64,000 nucleotides of DNA from Sindora glabra (taxonomy: Eukaryota > Streptophyta > Magnoliopsida > Fabales > Fabaceae), in assembly GCA_020226215.1 (NCBI GenBank), contig CM035236.1, positions 7,817,001 to 7,881,000 on the forward strand, read 5' to 3'. The notes below the pieces were generated by a model, which made no database searches, was not told the DNA's origin, and saw nothing but the letters and a program-made list of their open reading frames with translations. Made by a program: the position numbers and the translations under genes. Shown piece by piece: positions 1 to 12,982 of this stretch; within the stretch, counting starts at the first letter, position 1, and each line of letters begins with the position of its first letter.

Positions 1-112
1 TTTTTCTATTATATATAAACCTCTATTACAAAACCTTCATACATTTTTCCTTTCAAAATTACATAAAAAATATTTAACCTTACATTATAGCAATCACAAC
101 TAGCAACAGAAC

Positions 113-502
113 CTAAGATGTAACTAAAAGGCTTAAAAATTTTACCCTAAACTCCATATTTTTATAATTCTCACAATCCACCCACTCGAAGTAATTACAC
201 ATTTCCATTCTAGATCTATATTTTGAACATCTCATGAACTTCTTTCTAAGATTTTTCTTCATCCATGATGTTAACAACATTAGCCTTAACCTATAATCAC
301 ACAAAATAACATAGTCAGGGTTAGGTGAAGAAGATGAAAAAGAAGAAAAATCTATATATGATACACTTTTAGTGAAGGAGCTTATACCTATTTTGTGCAT
401 TAATTTTACTAGATGAAAAGAAACTTCTTCTCTACTTAATCCTAGCAGTAATAGATCAATGCTACAGCAAATGAGAAAGAAAAAGATGTTTTCAAAGTTC
501 AT
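113..502 (-). pseudogene. GRF-type zinc-finger protein remnant
   Basis: An open frame of 129 codons ends in a motif typical of plant GRF zinc fingers: an aromatic Thr-Ser-Trp segment (LTSWMKKNLRKKF), then RCSKYRSRMEMCNYFEWVD. In intact GRF domains (seen in small plant proteins often linked to transposons and in some nucleic-acid enzymes) the first zinc ligand pair is C-x-C. Here only one of these cysteines remains (ILCDYRLR), and the Gly residues of the usual NPGRRF-GC core are lost (NLRKKFMRC). The N-terminal half is hydrophobic and looks like translated noncoding sequence. The Ser-rich stretch FSSFSSSSPNPDY resembles the usual N-terminus of these proteins, so the true start was probably internal. 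The family is seen; that it is a dead copy is inferred from the missing ligand and the repeat-rich surroundings. Confidence 0.5.
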
Positions 503-2394
503 TTTGAGTGAAATGATGTCGTTTCACATGGCAGGAGGGATACTGATGGTCCAGTCAACAACTAATGGCCTATTTAGCACTAACGGTGCCAACTTAGCAA
601 TTTTGTTATTTTTTGTCTTTAATTATGAATAAAACTAAATTTTTGGACGATTTCATTCTTTAGGGACCATTTTGATACAGACATTTTTTAGGGACAAAAT
701 TGATAAAAAAATTATTACTACAAGAACTAAAATAGGATTTTAGTAAAAAAAATTAATAATAAAACAAAAGTCATTTGAATTTTTTTATTACTTTTGATCA
801 GCCTTATCCTTTCATAAACCCATTATTGTCCTTTTAAAATATACCTTATCCCATTGAAAATAGTATCTTAGACTTGGTATTAATCATATAATCATACTTG
901 TCTCCATTTTATCATATCAATCATGTTTATAGCATTATTTTCATAATATATTACAAATCATATATTAACATAACAACTCATTCCTAACAAGATTATGATA
1001 ATGTTATGAACAAGCTATTCCATGCTTCTATTGCATGGCTATAGTTTGTCCACTTAATGTTAATATACTAAATTAGATAAACACAATTATAATGCAAATA
1101 AAAGCTCAATAAATCATAATATAAGCAATATATCATTACATTTATAACCTAATTATGTCTATATATGAACCATATAACCTTAGGATACCTTATAATTCAT
1201 AATGCATATGGAACTGGAAGTAACAAGGTGATAATTGACTATAGTAATTGACTATATGCTTTTAGAATATAACTTGGGAGGCCATAGTCAACTATTTTCT
1301 TCTAAAAGCAAAACTTTTGCAAATAGTTGACTATAGTAGCCGATTATAGACCTTTTAAGGATAATTCTCAGGATTACGATAAAATTTTTGAAAATAATTG
1401 ATTACAATAGCCAACTATAAGCCCTTCAGCACAATTCTTAAGGTTATAGTTAACTATTATAAGCTAGGTTTGCAAAACTTTTCTATAATTTTACTGTTTA
1501 TATGGTTAATTCATTTTCAAAATTAATCACTTACACAATTTCAAATTTAGAATTCATTACAATTCCAACACCCATACTCATATTTTAGCCATAATCAACA
1601 AGAAACTTAATCCATAAACAACATTACAATATTTAATCATTAAATTGTCAAAATTTAACATTTTACCCTTAATAATCTAAAATCATACTAAACAAGTGTA
1701 TTTAAGTAAATTATCTATTTATCTATGCAGAGAGAAAATAAGAAGGAATTGAAAGAGTGATTAAATTTCCTTATTCAACATAAATATAAGAAATTGAGGT
1801 GAGTTACCTAAAATCCTAAATTTTTCTTTGTTCAAAACCTAAATCTATAAAACCATCAACTAAAAGTCATAAATTAGGATAAGTTGCCTTTTATTTCATA
1901 TAAGAACTTGAATCTCTTGGCTTATTCTTGCTAGAAATTAAAGAAGAAGAAGTTAAAAAGAAATAACGAAGAAGAGTAATAGTGGCTAGTAGAAAATAAA
2001 TAGGAAATTTAGCGTTTATAGGGGGTTTTAATAAGTATAAGTGTAGTTTAGGAAATTTATCAAATGTAAGCAGGAAAAAATTAAAAAAAGACTTCTTAAA
2101 TCTTCTCCGTACATCCTTATGTAATTCTAATTGTGCATTAGCTTCTATATATTCTAATTCTTCCTATCCATACTATCTTACTTTATATTTTACCACAAAA
2201 TCTTATTTTTTTAATTAATTCTCATTCTAAGCACAATTATAATAGTCAACAAATATTTTCACACATAGAAATACTTTTTAATTATTTCTAATTTCTTACA
2301 AGGTGTAACATGATGAGATGAAATTCATTATATTATTAAAATTACAGGATAATATACATAAAGATTCTCAATTATAACCTACAACTTATTAGTC
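503..2394. other. Gene-free, repeat-derived AT-rich DNA
   Basis: No credible coding sequence on either strand. 1220-1460 holds several imperfect copies, in both orientations, of a motif like agttgactatagtagcc. Reading 1700-2100 on the minus strand gives a pyrimidine-rich leader-like stretch (CTCTT-, TTCTTC-rich) like those in long plant LTRs. This may be part of a degenerate LTR, but no matching second LTR was found. Confidence 0.4.
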
Positions 2395-2640
2395 ATTATC
2401 TTTACTTCTTTTTCAAGCTTTTACAAGGTTTCCATTAACTCAAATAAGCATTCACATTAAATCTTCTTTATATCTCAAACTATTGTTTAATATAAATATT
2501 TGATTGACTAGTGCTCATCCCATTTTAACATAAAATCCTAAATTGAATAAAAAGATAACTTCAAATAGAAGTTTAACACTAATTGATAATAATTAGAAGT
2601 TTGATCAAACTTAACAATTTTTACTTTAACATAAATTTTA
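2395..2640 (+). repeat. Third, partial copy of the 12.1/13.0 kb dispersed repeat
   Basis: This stretch matches the central parts of the two copies at 12117-12931 and 12983-13784. In all three a segment on a tail of the form 'ttacaaggttt...' is followed by 'aatatttgattgac/at' and then 'aatcctaaattgaat'-like text and a 'taattgataa' block. The shared order of blocks in the same orientation identifies one dispersed repeat family, probably a transposon fragment without coding capacity. Confidence 0.5.
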
Positions 2641-2899
2641 TATCTTCATCAATGCTTAAGCTATTGCCAAATGAGGCAAATTATGGATGATCAATCATAG
2701 GTTTCATCCTCTTCTTAAATTATGATAAATTAAAAATTATTTTATGAGAAATAATATTTAAGGTAATTAGCAAATTTGATTGAGTTAAGAATATTATGTG
2801 TGAAATATAGAATAAAATAGAGTTAATAAAAATTTAAAATATGAAATATAAATTGGGTGAAATTTTGATAGGAAAAATTTATTAGAATCATAAAGTTAT

Positions 2900-5800
2900 A
2901 TACTGATATAAATGAGTGTGTAAGTATGAAAAAGATTTAGGAGTAATATTCCAAAAATGCCCCTAAAGCCTTATTATATCTCATTTTAGCCTTAAGTTCC
3001 ATTTTCCTTATTTTTCTTTATATCTCTAGTTCTCTCACCTCTCTTAACTTTTTCTTTACATAATCTTTCTAATTAAGCAAGGGGCCTTTAATTCTTCTTA
3101 ATTTCTTCATCTAATTAAGATAACAAGAATATTATTTTAACCAAGAATCTCTCTTATTTCTTCTAGATTGATGAAGAATTTAGAATTTATTTGGTTTTGT
3201 TAGGTATTCTAAGTCCTAACTCTAAAGATCATTCATTTTGATATGATTAGGGTTGAAAAGTCTTCAAACTAGCCTTTTAGTATCCTTTTCCATATAAGAT
3301 GAGTGGATAATCTACCTAAATTTATAGATTTTGTTGTTGTATGATGGCATTGATGAAATATTTGTTATTTTATGATTTTGCTTGAATTAACATGATGAGA
3401 GTAATAAATAATAAGGAGAGGTAATATGAGACATTAAATAAGTATATTGATAATTATATTAAGGTTTAGTATGTAAATATGTGTTTAGAGGGTATTTAGG
3501 ATCGGATGAATAGTAAAATTTCATAAAAAACTAAGATTTTCATGTATGAATCAATTGATCAATCGATTTTGAGGGTCCACAAGTAAAATTAGGCTTCAAA
3601 ATTAGGTGACCAATCGATTCTAAGGGTTTAAAGATGAAACTAAGTGGATGAATCGATTGATCAATAAATTCATCGATTGTAGAATTTTATGCTAATTTTA
3701 AAAAGGCATAACTTTTTTGTATATGTTCATTTTAAACAAATTACCTATCAATTTATAGGTAATTAAGTCTACTTTCAAATGGAGTTAGTTTTAAATCAAA
3801 ATCTTGTGTATATTTTGAGATATGATCAAAATAGTAGATAGAGGTTAAAAACTTAACATTTCAAAAAATGAACTTTTTATGTCTATTTTCTAAAAGATAT
3901 AATACTTTCAAATCTTAACTAATTTAGGTGAGAGAGTAGTCTTTGGAAAGTTAATTGAATCTACCTTCACATAAAATAAGTTTTATAAACAATCTGTTCA
4001 TGATTTTTGAATTATCCATAAAACATAATTCAAAGGTCATAACTATGGTGACCCTATAGTCATTCATACCCAACCTATTTTGTGTTTTCATAATTTATAA
4101 GGGTCCATCATGGGGTGTTTGATCTTTAAACACCAAAGATAATTAGTTAATGATATTTATATGATAAGTACATAACATGATGATCACAAAATGAGTAATA
4201 TTAATGTTTATAAATTATCCTCGTGAATTATGAAGTAGAAAAAAGAAAAAATAAATAAAAGTGGAATATTTGGTAATCCTTGGAGCAAATGAACACTCTT
4301 AGGTGAGTGCATATCTATCTTAGGAACTTTTTTACTTAATTTCCCTGTGATTTATTTGTTTTATATACTAGGATAATATATTATCAAACTAGGAGATTGA
4401 ATGTGTGTAAATGTATATCTTAACATGAATGAGTATGAAAAATTTGTAATCTTGGTTGCTTCCTATTATAATAAAGATTATAATGTGTAATGGTGCTTCC
4501 AAACCATCATTTGTTTCTTGTTAACTATTATTGATTGATCTTTTGTAAATGATACGATGAAAGCATCGTATCGATTGTTGCTTAGTTGTGATGAATGTAT
4601 TCTTTAATTGAGATTGTGATTGTGCTTAGCTTGTAACCACATATGAGAAATGTGGAACTACTATTTGATAATTAAGTGTGCTTGTATTCAAATTTGAATG
4701 TGTTTAAAGTTATAGTATTGTAAATAAGGGTAATTGTAATGATGAATTAATTACCTTGTATTATAGTTAAATTAAGATTAAGATATTATGAAATATGAAA
4801 TTTATGTGATGCATATATACACACGATAATGTGATTCAATTTATGTTGCTAGTATACAAATGGTACCAATGTGACAAAAAATGGTTTGGAGTTAGATATG
4901 AGAAATGTGATTAGGTGACTTTATTAAGGTAAAGTTAAAAATATTGTAAACTGAATGTATAACTTTATAAAATGATGTGAATAGAATGTTTTTATAACAT
5001 AAAATTCTAATAATTTAATTGTCTTATGTTAAATTTAGAATAGAAGAGAACCTTATTTTATTATCATATTCTTTTTACCTGATATAGAATTGATAAGACA
5101 AGGATTAGATGCTCCAAAATGATGTACTAGTATCCTTATAGTAAACTAATATCTTAAAAATCTAATGTTTTCGGTGCTTAAAGTTTAATTCAAGCAAATA
5201 CTAAAAATGTGTTATTTGATTTCTTTAAATGGAGTTGAAATTATTAAGAACTAAGTATCTAGTTTCATAATATAATATGATTTAGATCTTTTTAGATTAT
5301 AAAGCTTTAATATTTTGATTATTTTACAATTAACTCAAAAAGCCTCATTTATGAAAATCTCTAATTTCTTTACAGTAGTTTTTTTAAAGATATAAGATAG
5401 TGATATTATAAGATGGTGAAGTAATATAAATAAAGTTTATTGAGAGCCTTACATTTTAATATTTTATTTGTATAATCTCTATTCTAAACCAAATTACTAT
5501 GTAAAGATAGACTTTATTTTTAAAGTTAACATTAGAGAAACATAAAAAGTCGATCTTAGAATAATTTATTACATTATGATTTGAAATTGGAATTAAATTA
5601 TTTAGAAATAAGATAAGTAACACTCTTATATTTATAATTTATCATTATAAATGGTAAAAAAAGAAAGGAGTGGAAGATAATCATAAATATCTTGGAACAT
5701 CTAAAAGTGGTTAGATATCATTAAGTGAGTATGCATCCCACTCTAAACTAATGTCTTAATAATAATTTGCTTAAATATCATAATTTATAATCCTTATTAT

Positions 5801-7100
5801 AGATGGTACTAATCATTCACCTATTTATCTACAAATCCTTAATAGCATAATTGTGAATTATAATATATTATAGAATTAATCTTGTGGCTATATATGAATA
5901 ACTTGGAAATAATACTTGTGATGAGTTAGGAATTATCTGCTTGAGAGAATGTTGTTTGAACAGGCTTGTGAGGTATGGCGATGATACTGCCAGTTGTTGA
6001 TTGATTATAATTGAAATGTAATAGTAAATAGTAATTACATAATGTATAGAACTACATTGTTACCTTTACGTTGAAAACTATAGTATGACCTATATTGGAA
6101 TATGAATAAGTGTTGTACCCATGCGAGAAGGCATGGTGGTACTGTTGTTAGTATGTTATGTCATGTGCTTTGATTTGCCCCATGATAATGAATAATTGAT
6201 TTGTATTGAGATTGTATTAAATTTATGATTTGTAAAGCCGAGCTCTATGATGCATATTATGATGTAAATTATGCCATGAGTGACATTTGAAATGAGAAAT
6301 ATGATAGGAGTGATGATGTGAAAATTGAATAGGAAATTTTTGGTAAAAAGGTGGCTAAGGTATAAGGTTGGCCTAGGAAGAATAAGAATGGAAAGGCAGG
6401 TAGGGTATAAGGCTTCCATTATGATTAATATGCATTTATAATGTAACATGAAAACTTGTTTATGATTGAATATATCTGATTGATGTGATTGTAATGATTT
6501 GATATGATTGAGAATGATTAAACTATTTGTAAATGTGATAACCACGCAAAATGGATCATGTTTATGGTGGTATTGATAATGTAAAATTTAACAACTAAGA
6601 TTATTATAAACTATGAAATGAAATAAAGAATTTGAGTTGTGTGCCGATAACTATGTCAATTCAAGAACGGGTATTGCGAGTTATAGGATTCAAGAACTTA
6701 GGTTGCAATAACCTTTCATCTTGAGATTTAATTAATATAAAATTGACTTATATGATTGAATAGTGGTAAATATATACTCATTGAGTTTTTGTAACTCACT
6801 CTTTTTATTTTCAATATTTTTAAATTAAGATAAATATATTTGAACCATGTTACATTTGTGGAGAATCAAAGACCGCCTGATTTAAAAGATTTAATAGCTA
6901 AAGTTCTTTTAAGATTAAAATTAGTATAGTAATTTAGATTAGGTTAATTCAACACTTGATGTATTGAATTATCTATCTATCTATATATGTAAAGTTGTGT
7001 AGTATTATGTATATTGATGATGCTATCGTATTTAAGAAATATCTACGTTTCATGGTATAAGGTGTGTGGCCTTTAGGAAATATCTAAAAATAGGTGAAAC
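2900..7100 (+). repeat. LTR-like noncoding retroelement DNA (probable degenerate solo LTR)
   Basis: No coding region is found over about 4 kb. Several traits recall the very long LTRs of plant Ty3/Gypsy elements: a pyrimidine-rich leader with 'ctctctcacctctctt' near 3030; repeated palindromic 'atcgattgatcaat' motifs at 3545-3680; a 'ggcataactttttt' block near 3705; and near 6775 a 'actcattgagtttttgtaac' block, like the end regions of Tekay/Del-type LTRs. No partner LTR, primer site or target duplication could be matched, so the boundaries are arbitrary and the class is inferred. Confidence 0.35.
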
Positions 7101-7109
7101 TTTATCCAT

Positions 7110-7266
7110 TTTTTTGTAAAATTTAAAGTGTAATTTGAGTTTTTGCAAAAGTAAGGAGATTTTCATTGGATAGTGTTAGTGAACTGATTTTTTTTGTAAA
7201 ATTTAAAGTGTAATTTAAGTTTTTTTAGAATTAAGGAGATTTTTGTTGAATAGTGTTAATGAACTA
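7110..7266 (+). repeat. Tandem duplication (period about 79 bp) spanning the 5' LTR border
   Basis: Two imperfect copies lie at about 7110-7187 and 7188-7266. Each begins with a T-run and 'gtaaaatttaaagtgtaatt' and ends with 'tagtgttaatgaact' (first copy 'tagtgttagtgaact'). The ends of the copies include the first dozen bases of the Copia 5' LTR, so the duplication arose after the element inserted. Confidence 0.65.
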
Positions 7267-7399
7267 AGCCTACTAGTTTCTTGTATGTTAAGATACATGG
7301 GCCTAGGTCTATCTCTTATAACCTTATAATTTTATTATAAATAAACATTGTCTTTCTCGGTTGAGGATATGGCCTCACAAGTTTTTCTTCTTCTCTTAG
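7254..7399 (+). repeat. 5' LTR of Copia element 1
   Basis: Starts TGTTAATGAAC and matches 11456-11600 along its whole length, with about 17 differences by eye, nearly all transitions. A TATA-like 'attataaata' lies near 7335. Just inside, 'tggtatgaat' at 7414-7423 is a decayed initiator-Met-tRNA primer binding site (expected TGGTATCAGA). Confidence 0.75.
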
Positions 7400-10300
7400 A
7401 AACTTGATGTTGATGGTATGAATATCTTACATGGAAAAAATCTATTAAGTATCTCTTTGAAAGTATTAGCAGATTTGATCACTTGACTAATGATCCACCT
7501 ATTAATAATACAAAAACTTGATAAATTATAGAGGACTGATAATTATTTATTTTGATAAGCAATACTTTAGAAAAAGATTAAAAAATAATTGTGTACATTG
7601 TAAGATTATCAAAGATTTGTGAACATTCCCTGAATCTCTTTTTTCAAGTAAAGATAATTTAAGTCGCATTTATGACTTATATGTAGCTTTGTTTCAACAA
7701 AACATGAAAGGAAAAATTGTGTCTCAAATTTATACTGAATGGAATAATATTTATGAATAATAGGACAATCTTCTTCCTAATACTAAGATATTAAGGCAAT
7801 GCGAACTTAGTGAAAATAATTAGCTATTTTATCTTTTCTCATAAATTTACCTACTGAGCTTACTCTCATTTGCTAATAGATTTTATCTAATTTTGAGTAA
7901 TTAACTTGACAGTTTTTTTTTTCTATTCTTCAAGTAGCTCGGGAGCTGTCATTAGCCTCCCCATCTACCTTTTTGGTTAACTTTTCTACTTTAGTAAGTT
8001 TGAGTATTCGAGGAGGTTATAATAGTGGTAGAAGAAGTAAAGGCAGATGTCATAATTAACCCAATAGTGATATTTATTTTTATTGTAAGGAATTAGGTCA
8101 TATAAAGAAAACTTAGCATCTCAACTTGCACATACTGCTTCTAACATTTATACACGAGAATCTAAGTATATAACTCTGACTAAGGATGGGTATAATAATT
8201 TTATTTAGCTCCAGCTTTCACTATTATGCAACAGCCACCCTTTACTTAATCTACTACTATTCTAATTTAGACAAGTAATCCTACTGCATGTCTTTTGCAT
8301 TCCAAGTTTAAATAGGTAATTAATTTTGGAGCCACTGATCATATGTTGAGAGACACAAGTATATTTTCTTTTTTTTACATTTCTATCTTCTCTTATCACT
8401 TTAGCTACTGGGTCAATTGCTTCTATTGTTGAGAATGGTACAACCAATATTACCTTTGATATTTCTTTAACTAATATCTCGTGTCTTCCTAAAATTCTAT
8501 TCAAGATACTATCAGTTAGGCAAATTACACATATTTATAATTATGGTATTTTTTTCCTTGATTATTATATTTTTCAAGATCTTTCAATGAAGAAGATTTT
8601 TAGTAGAGGACACGAATTTAGTAGATTGTACGTGCTTGATGGTGACTTCCCTTAACTGTTCCTCTACTTATTGCCACAACTGCCACCATTACTCCATACC
8701 AGTTGCACTACCAGTTAGGTTATCCCTCCTTGTCATCCTTAAAGAAATTATGTCCTTATTTAAGTTTTATTTCAAATTTTAATTGTGAGTCTTATCAGTT
8801 TGCCAAATAATATTGTCATTCTTATGTTCCTAAAGTTAATAACTAGGTTGCATCTCCTTTTGAGTTAGTGCATTTTGATGTTTGAGGTCATTCTAATATT
8901 TGATGTCCTTGTTTAGTTCTATTCAAACTTGGTTATCATTATTTTATTACATTTATTGATGATTATTCAAGAACTACTTAGCTTTACTTAATGAAAAATC
9001 GATATAAGTTGTTTGATATTTTTTTTGCCTTTCATGTTGAAATTATGAATCATTTTCATACTTTTATAAAAAATCTATGTATTATACATTAATTTTCTTA
9101 TGCAATTACGTTATAACAAAATGGGATAGCTAAATGAAAAAATCATCATTTAATGGAGGTTTCACATACATTTCTATTTCAAATGAAAGTCCTAAGGTAT
9201 TTTAGGTAGAAGATGTTTTTATATCTTGTTTCTTAATTAATAAAATATCTTCTTCAGTTCTTGATGATGAGGTACCGTATTCTCTCTTATTTCCTTCTTA
9301 ACCATTATTTCGTCTCACTCCATGTATTTTTTGTTGCACTTGTTTTATTCATAATTATTGGTCGTAGGTTTCTAAATTAGATTCTTGATCCCTAAAATGC
9401 ATTTTTCTTGGGTATTCTTGCACTAAAAAAAGTTATTATTGTTATTCACCTAATTTGAGATGTTATTTTATGATATTTAATGTTATATTTTTTTAGTTAA
9501 TTCCTTTTATTGATTCTACCATAGTTACTAATCTATTACTTGAGTCTAAATCTATTGATAATTATTTTTTTGTATATACTATTGCTTCTCAAGTCTCCAC
9601 TCCCTAACAATAGGTCTCTTTTCCTATTAAATTTGTTTATTCTCACAGAAAAGAGGTCCTTACAATAATAGCACCACCATTAAGTGTCATATCAGTTGTT
9701 GTACACCTATCAACTTCATTTTTTTTGCTAACAACTTCTTCCTCAAAAGATCCACCTCTTCCATTCTTTGATTTTAATATTTCTATTGCCTACCGTAAAA
9801 GTACTTATAGTTGCACCAAAAAGTTAGCCTTGCTACATCTCATCCTATCTCTAATTTTGTATTATATTTGGCCTTACCTATGTCTTTCCAATCTTTTATT
9901 GCTTCCTTAGATCATATTATCATTCCTAATACTGTTTCAAAGGCTTTTTCTCATAATGGGTAGCATGCTACTATGAATGAAGAAATGGAAGCCCTTGAAA
10001 ATAATAATACTTGGGAACTTGTGCCCTTACTAAATGGTAAAAAGTTTACTTAGCACAAGTAGGTATACATAATCAAAGTCAACCTAGATGGTTTTATTGC
10101 TCGATAAGTGACTAAAGGATATACATAAACTTATGGTATTGATTACTCTGAGATTTTTTTTCCTATTACTAAGATAACATATGTTCACCTATTTTTTTCT
10201 TTGATTGCCTCTTAGCATTAGCTTTTCCACTAACTTGATATTAAAAATGCTTTTCTTTATGAAAATTTACATAAAAAAATTTATATGTAGCAACCTCCAG

Positions 10301-11455
10301 GTTATGTTGCTCAGGGGGAGAAAGGAAAAGTATGTCAATTGAAAAGGTTTTTATATAGTTTAAAATAATTTCTTTGAGGATGGTTTGGCAGATTCAATAA
10401 TGTTATAATAGAGTTTTATATGAAGAAGATTGATTATAATCATTTTGTGTTTACAGGCATTTTAAATTTAGATGCATACTTCTTGCCATTTATGTTGATG
10501 ACATTATAAGTATTGGTAGTGATGAGGTGGCAATTTCAGAATTAAAAAACTTTCTTTAGTCTAAGTTTTAGACTAAGGACTTGGGACCACTTTAGTATTT
10601 CCTTAGTGTTAAGATTGTTTGACGTAAGAAAGAAATTTTTATTTCATAAAGGTAATATGTTCTTAACCTCTTAAAGGAAATTAGTTTGCTTGGTTTAAAA
10701 TCATGTGACACCTCTATGATCCCAAATATTAAGCTTGAATTAGAAAAAGGGAGAATTACTAGAAGATCCATAACATTATAAAAGGTTAATGGGCAAATTA
10801 AATTATCTTATTATCACAAGATCTGACATTACTTTTTTAGTGAATGTAGTAAGTTAGTTTATGAATTCTCGAAGAACCTCTTATTGGAATGCAGTTGTGT
10901 ACGTCTTAAAATATATAAAAAAAGCACTTAGGTGTGGAATATTATATCAAGATTGTGGTCATTGTAGAATTGAAAGTTTTTCTGATATTGATTAAGCAGG
11001 GTGTTTTATGGATAGAAGGTCTACCTTAAGCTATTGTATGTATTTTTGTAGAAATCTTATATCTTGGAAAAGCAAAAAAATAAATAGTGGTATCTTGGTC
11101 TAATGTAAAGTTTGAGTATCGAGCCATGACTTATATTACTACCAAACTTATGTAGCTGTCTTATCTTTTTAGTTAACTCAAAATTACTTCATCTAGAGTT
11201 ATGCAATTATGATGTGATAATCGAGTAGCCACTCACATTGTAATGAACCTTGTGCTTCATGAATGGACCAAGCATGTAGAGGTTAATTGTCACTTCTTTA
11301 AACAAAAACTTTAAGAATGTGCTATCAATCTTAGACATATAAGAACTGGGAAAAGCTTACTGATTTGTTTATTAAAGCTTTTCTGGGAAAATAAGTTAGT
11401 GATATTTATAATAAGTTAGGCATGTTTGATGTCTATACTTTAGCTTGAAGGGGAG

Positions 11456-11600
11456 TGTTAATGAACTAAGCCTATTAGTTTCTTGCATGATAAGATACAT
11501 GGGCCTGGGCTTATCTCTTGTAACCCTGTATTTTTATTATAAATAGACATTGCCTTTCTCAGTTAAGGATATGACCTCACAAATTTTTCTTCTCCTCTAA
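11456..11600 (+). repeat. 3' LTR of Copia element 1
   Basis: Preceded directly by the polypurine tract gaaggggag and starting TGTTAATGAAC. It is the partner of 7254-7399. The downstream end fades near 11600 in 'ctcctctaat', and no clear 5-bp target duplication is visible, partly because the 5' border was later duplicated. Confidence 0.75.
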
Positions 11601-11603
11601 TAA

Positions 11604-12116
11604 ATAAAATTAAGTAATTAATGTTAAGACTGGTGTATACCAGGTATCAAAATCCACATCAGTCACGATCGAGTTTGGATCAAGACAATGGGAGTCCTTT
11701 ATCATTATAATTTCTTCAAAATATAATAATCATTTTCCTATCAAGTAACTTTGCCTCAATCAAGTGTAACAAGTTTTATCAAAATCTATGTATGAGCATT
11801 TCACATCATTTATAAAAATACCACACATTATAAGTACCTTTCACCATTAGGTTTCTTCTAATCTTTATTTCCAAGCATATATATAGTATGGGTACTTTTA
11901 TGCTTCAATCATTATCAATCCATCGTCAATCACAACTTTCAATTTTTGCCTAATTGAAGTTATCTACCTTTAACTTTTCACTACATCACTATTCACCATT
12001 ATTTTAAAACTTTTGGATAAAATTAAACCATCCACCTTTACAAAATCATCATTCATCCTCTTTAACTTATAAGGGATTGAACTAGCTATCTCTACATTAT
12101 CATTATTATCCATTGT
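11604..12116. other. Gene-free AT-rich spacer
   Basis: No coding sequence, RNA gene or clear repeat border is seen between the Copia 3' LTR and the tandem repeat pair. The text is pyrimidine-rich on the plus strand from 11830 to 12110. Confidence 0.5.
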
Positions 12117-12931
12117 CTTGATCTTACTTACACATGGAATTACACTAAGCTTTTACTATCTTGAACTCATATGGGATTGAACCAAGCTTTAATATTAGTT
12201 GTTAGGAAATATATTCCCACTCTTAATAATCAAGTATTAGGAAATTAAAACAACTAAAGCAATATAATAGCACATAAGTAATTTAATGTGGGAAAACCTC
12301 CAAATTCTAGGTAAAAAAATTCATAAATGAGAAGACATACACTATATCATTAAAATCAAAGAACAAAATGTGTAAATGCTCTTAATAATAATTTTATAAC
12401 TTTTTAATCACCATCCTTATATTTTTCTCAAACCTTTATAAGGATTTCTGCTAAATTCATACAATTACTTACATCAAAATTCTCTAACACCTCAAATTCT
12501 TAACCAATACAAATATTTATAACCTTGAATATTTGATTGATAAGCACTCACAATTCTACTCTAATATAAAGATCTAATTTGAATATAATGTTAACTCACA
12601 ATAGGAAACTAATGTTAATTGATAACATCAAACCAAAAAAATGCTTATTTTCTCAAATCAACAATGTTATATAGAAAGCTCTAATTTTGAATAAGTGAGA
12701 TTGCTATTGTAAAATAATATTACTAAGCTAAATTGTACTTTTACCCTTTAATTTATACTTAATTTTAAATAATACCTATTAACAGTTATTTTAATCAATT
12801 GTGTCATTTAACTTTTAAAATAAATGCAACTGTTAGGCATTTTTAAAAAAATCTACTATGCAAATGAAAAAAAAATTACATAGCTAAATAGAGTGCTACT
12901 TGCACTATAGAAACTATTTATTGGATCAGAA
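12117..12931 (+). repeat. Tandem duplicated repeat, copy A
   Basis: Copy A of an approximately 810-bp unit followed by copy B at 12983-13784. Shared blocks in order include 'aattacactaa', 'caagctttaatatt', 'aataatcaagtattag', 'gcaatataatagcacataag', 'gaaaacct' and 'cttattttctcaaatca'. The 'gtgggaaaacctcc' block resembles noncoding sequence found in many plant retroelements. No coding potential. Confidence 0.7.
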
Positions 12932-12982
12932 AAGAGTTATACTCATTTTATTATTCAAATTCAAAATTAAATCTTCTCTTTC

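Larger units (their letters stand above)
7254..11600 (+). mobile_element. Degenerate Ty1/Copia retrotransposon 1 (sense)
   Basis: A full-length but dead LTR retrotransposon of about 4.35 kb. With frameshifts and stops allowed, the domains run in Copia order. Gag-like sequence spans 7435-8140 and ends in a CCHC knuckle remnant (YCKELGHIKKT, about 8078-8112). The protease remnant has GATDHM near 8330. Integrase has FIDDYSRTT near 8955. Reverse transcriptase spans about 9960-10620, with WELVPL, QPPGY and a preserved YVDD near 10490. RNase H spans about 10900-11400, with SWKSKK near 11065. A polypurine tract (gaaggggag) lies just before the 3' LTR. Many in-frame stops sit at conserved Trp and Arg codons. 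The integrase-before-RT order defines Copia. Confidence 0.85.

Noticed and set aside
6156..6545. Minus-strand open frame of 129 codons
   Set aside because: Located in LTR-like AT-rich DNA; composition is biased (Ile, Asn, Leu, His) with no recognised motif.
9725..9910. Open frame of 61 codons
   Set aside because: A chance open stretch between integrase and RT remnants of Copia element 1, not a separate gene.
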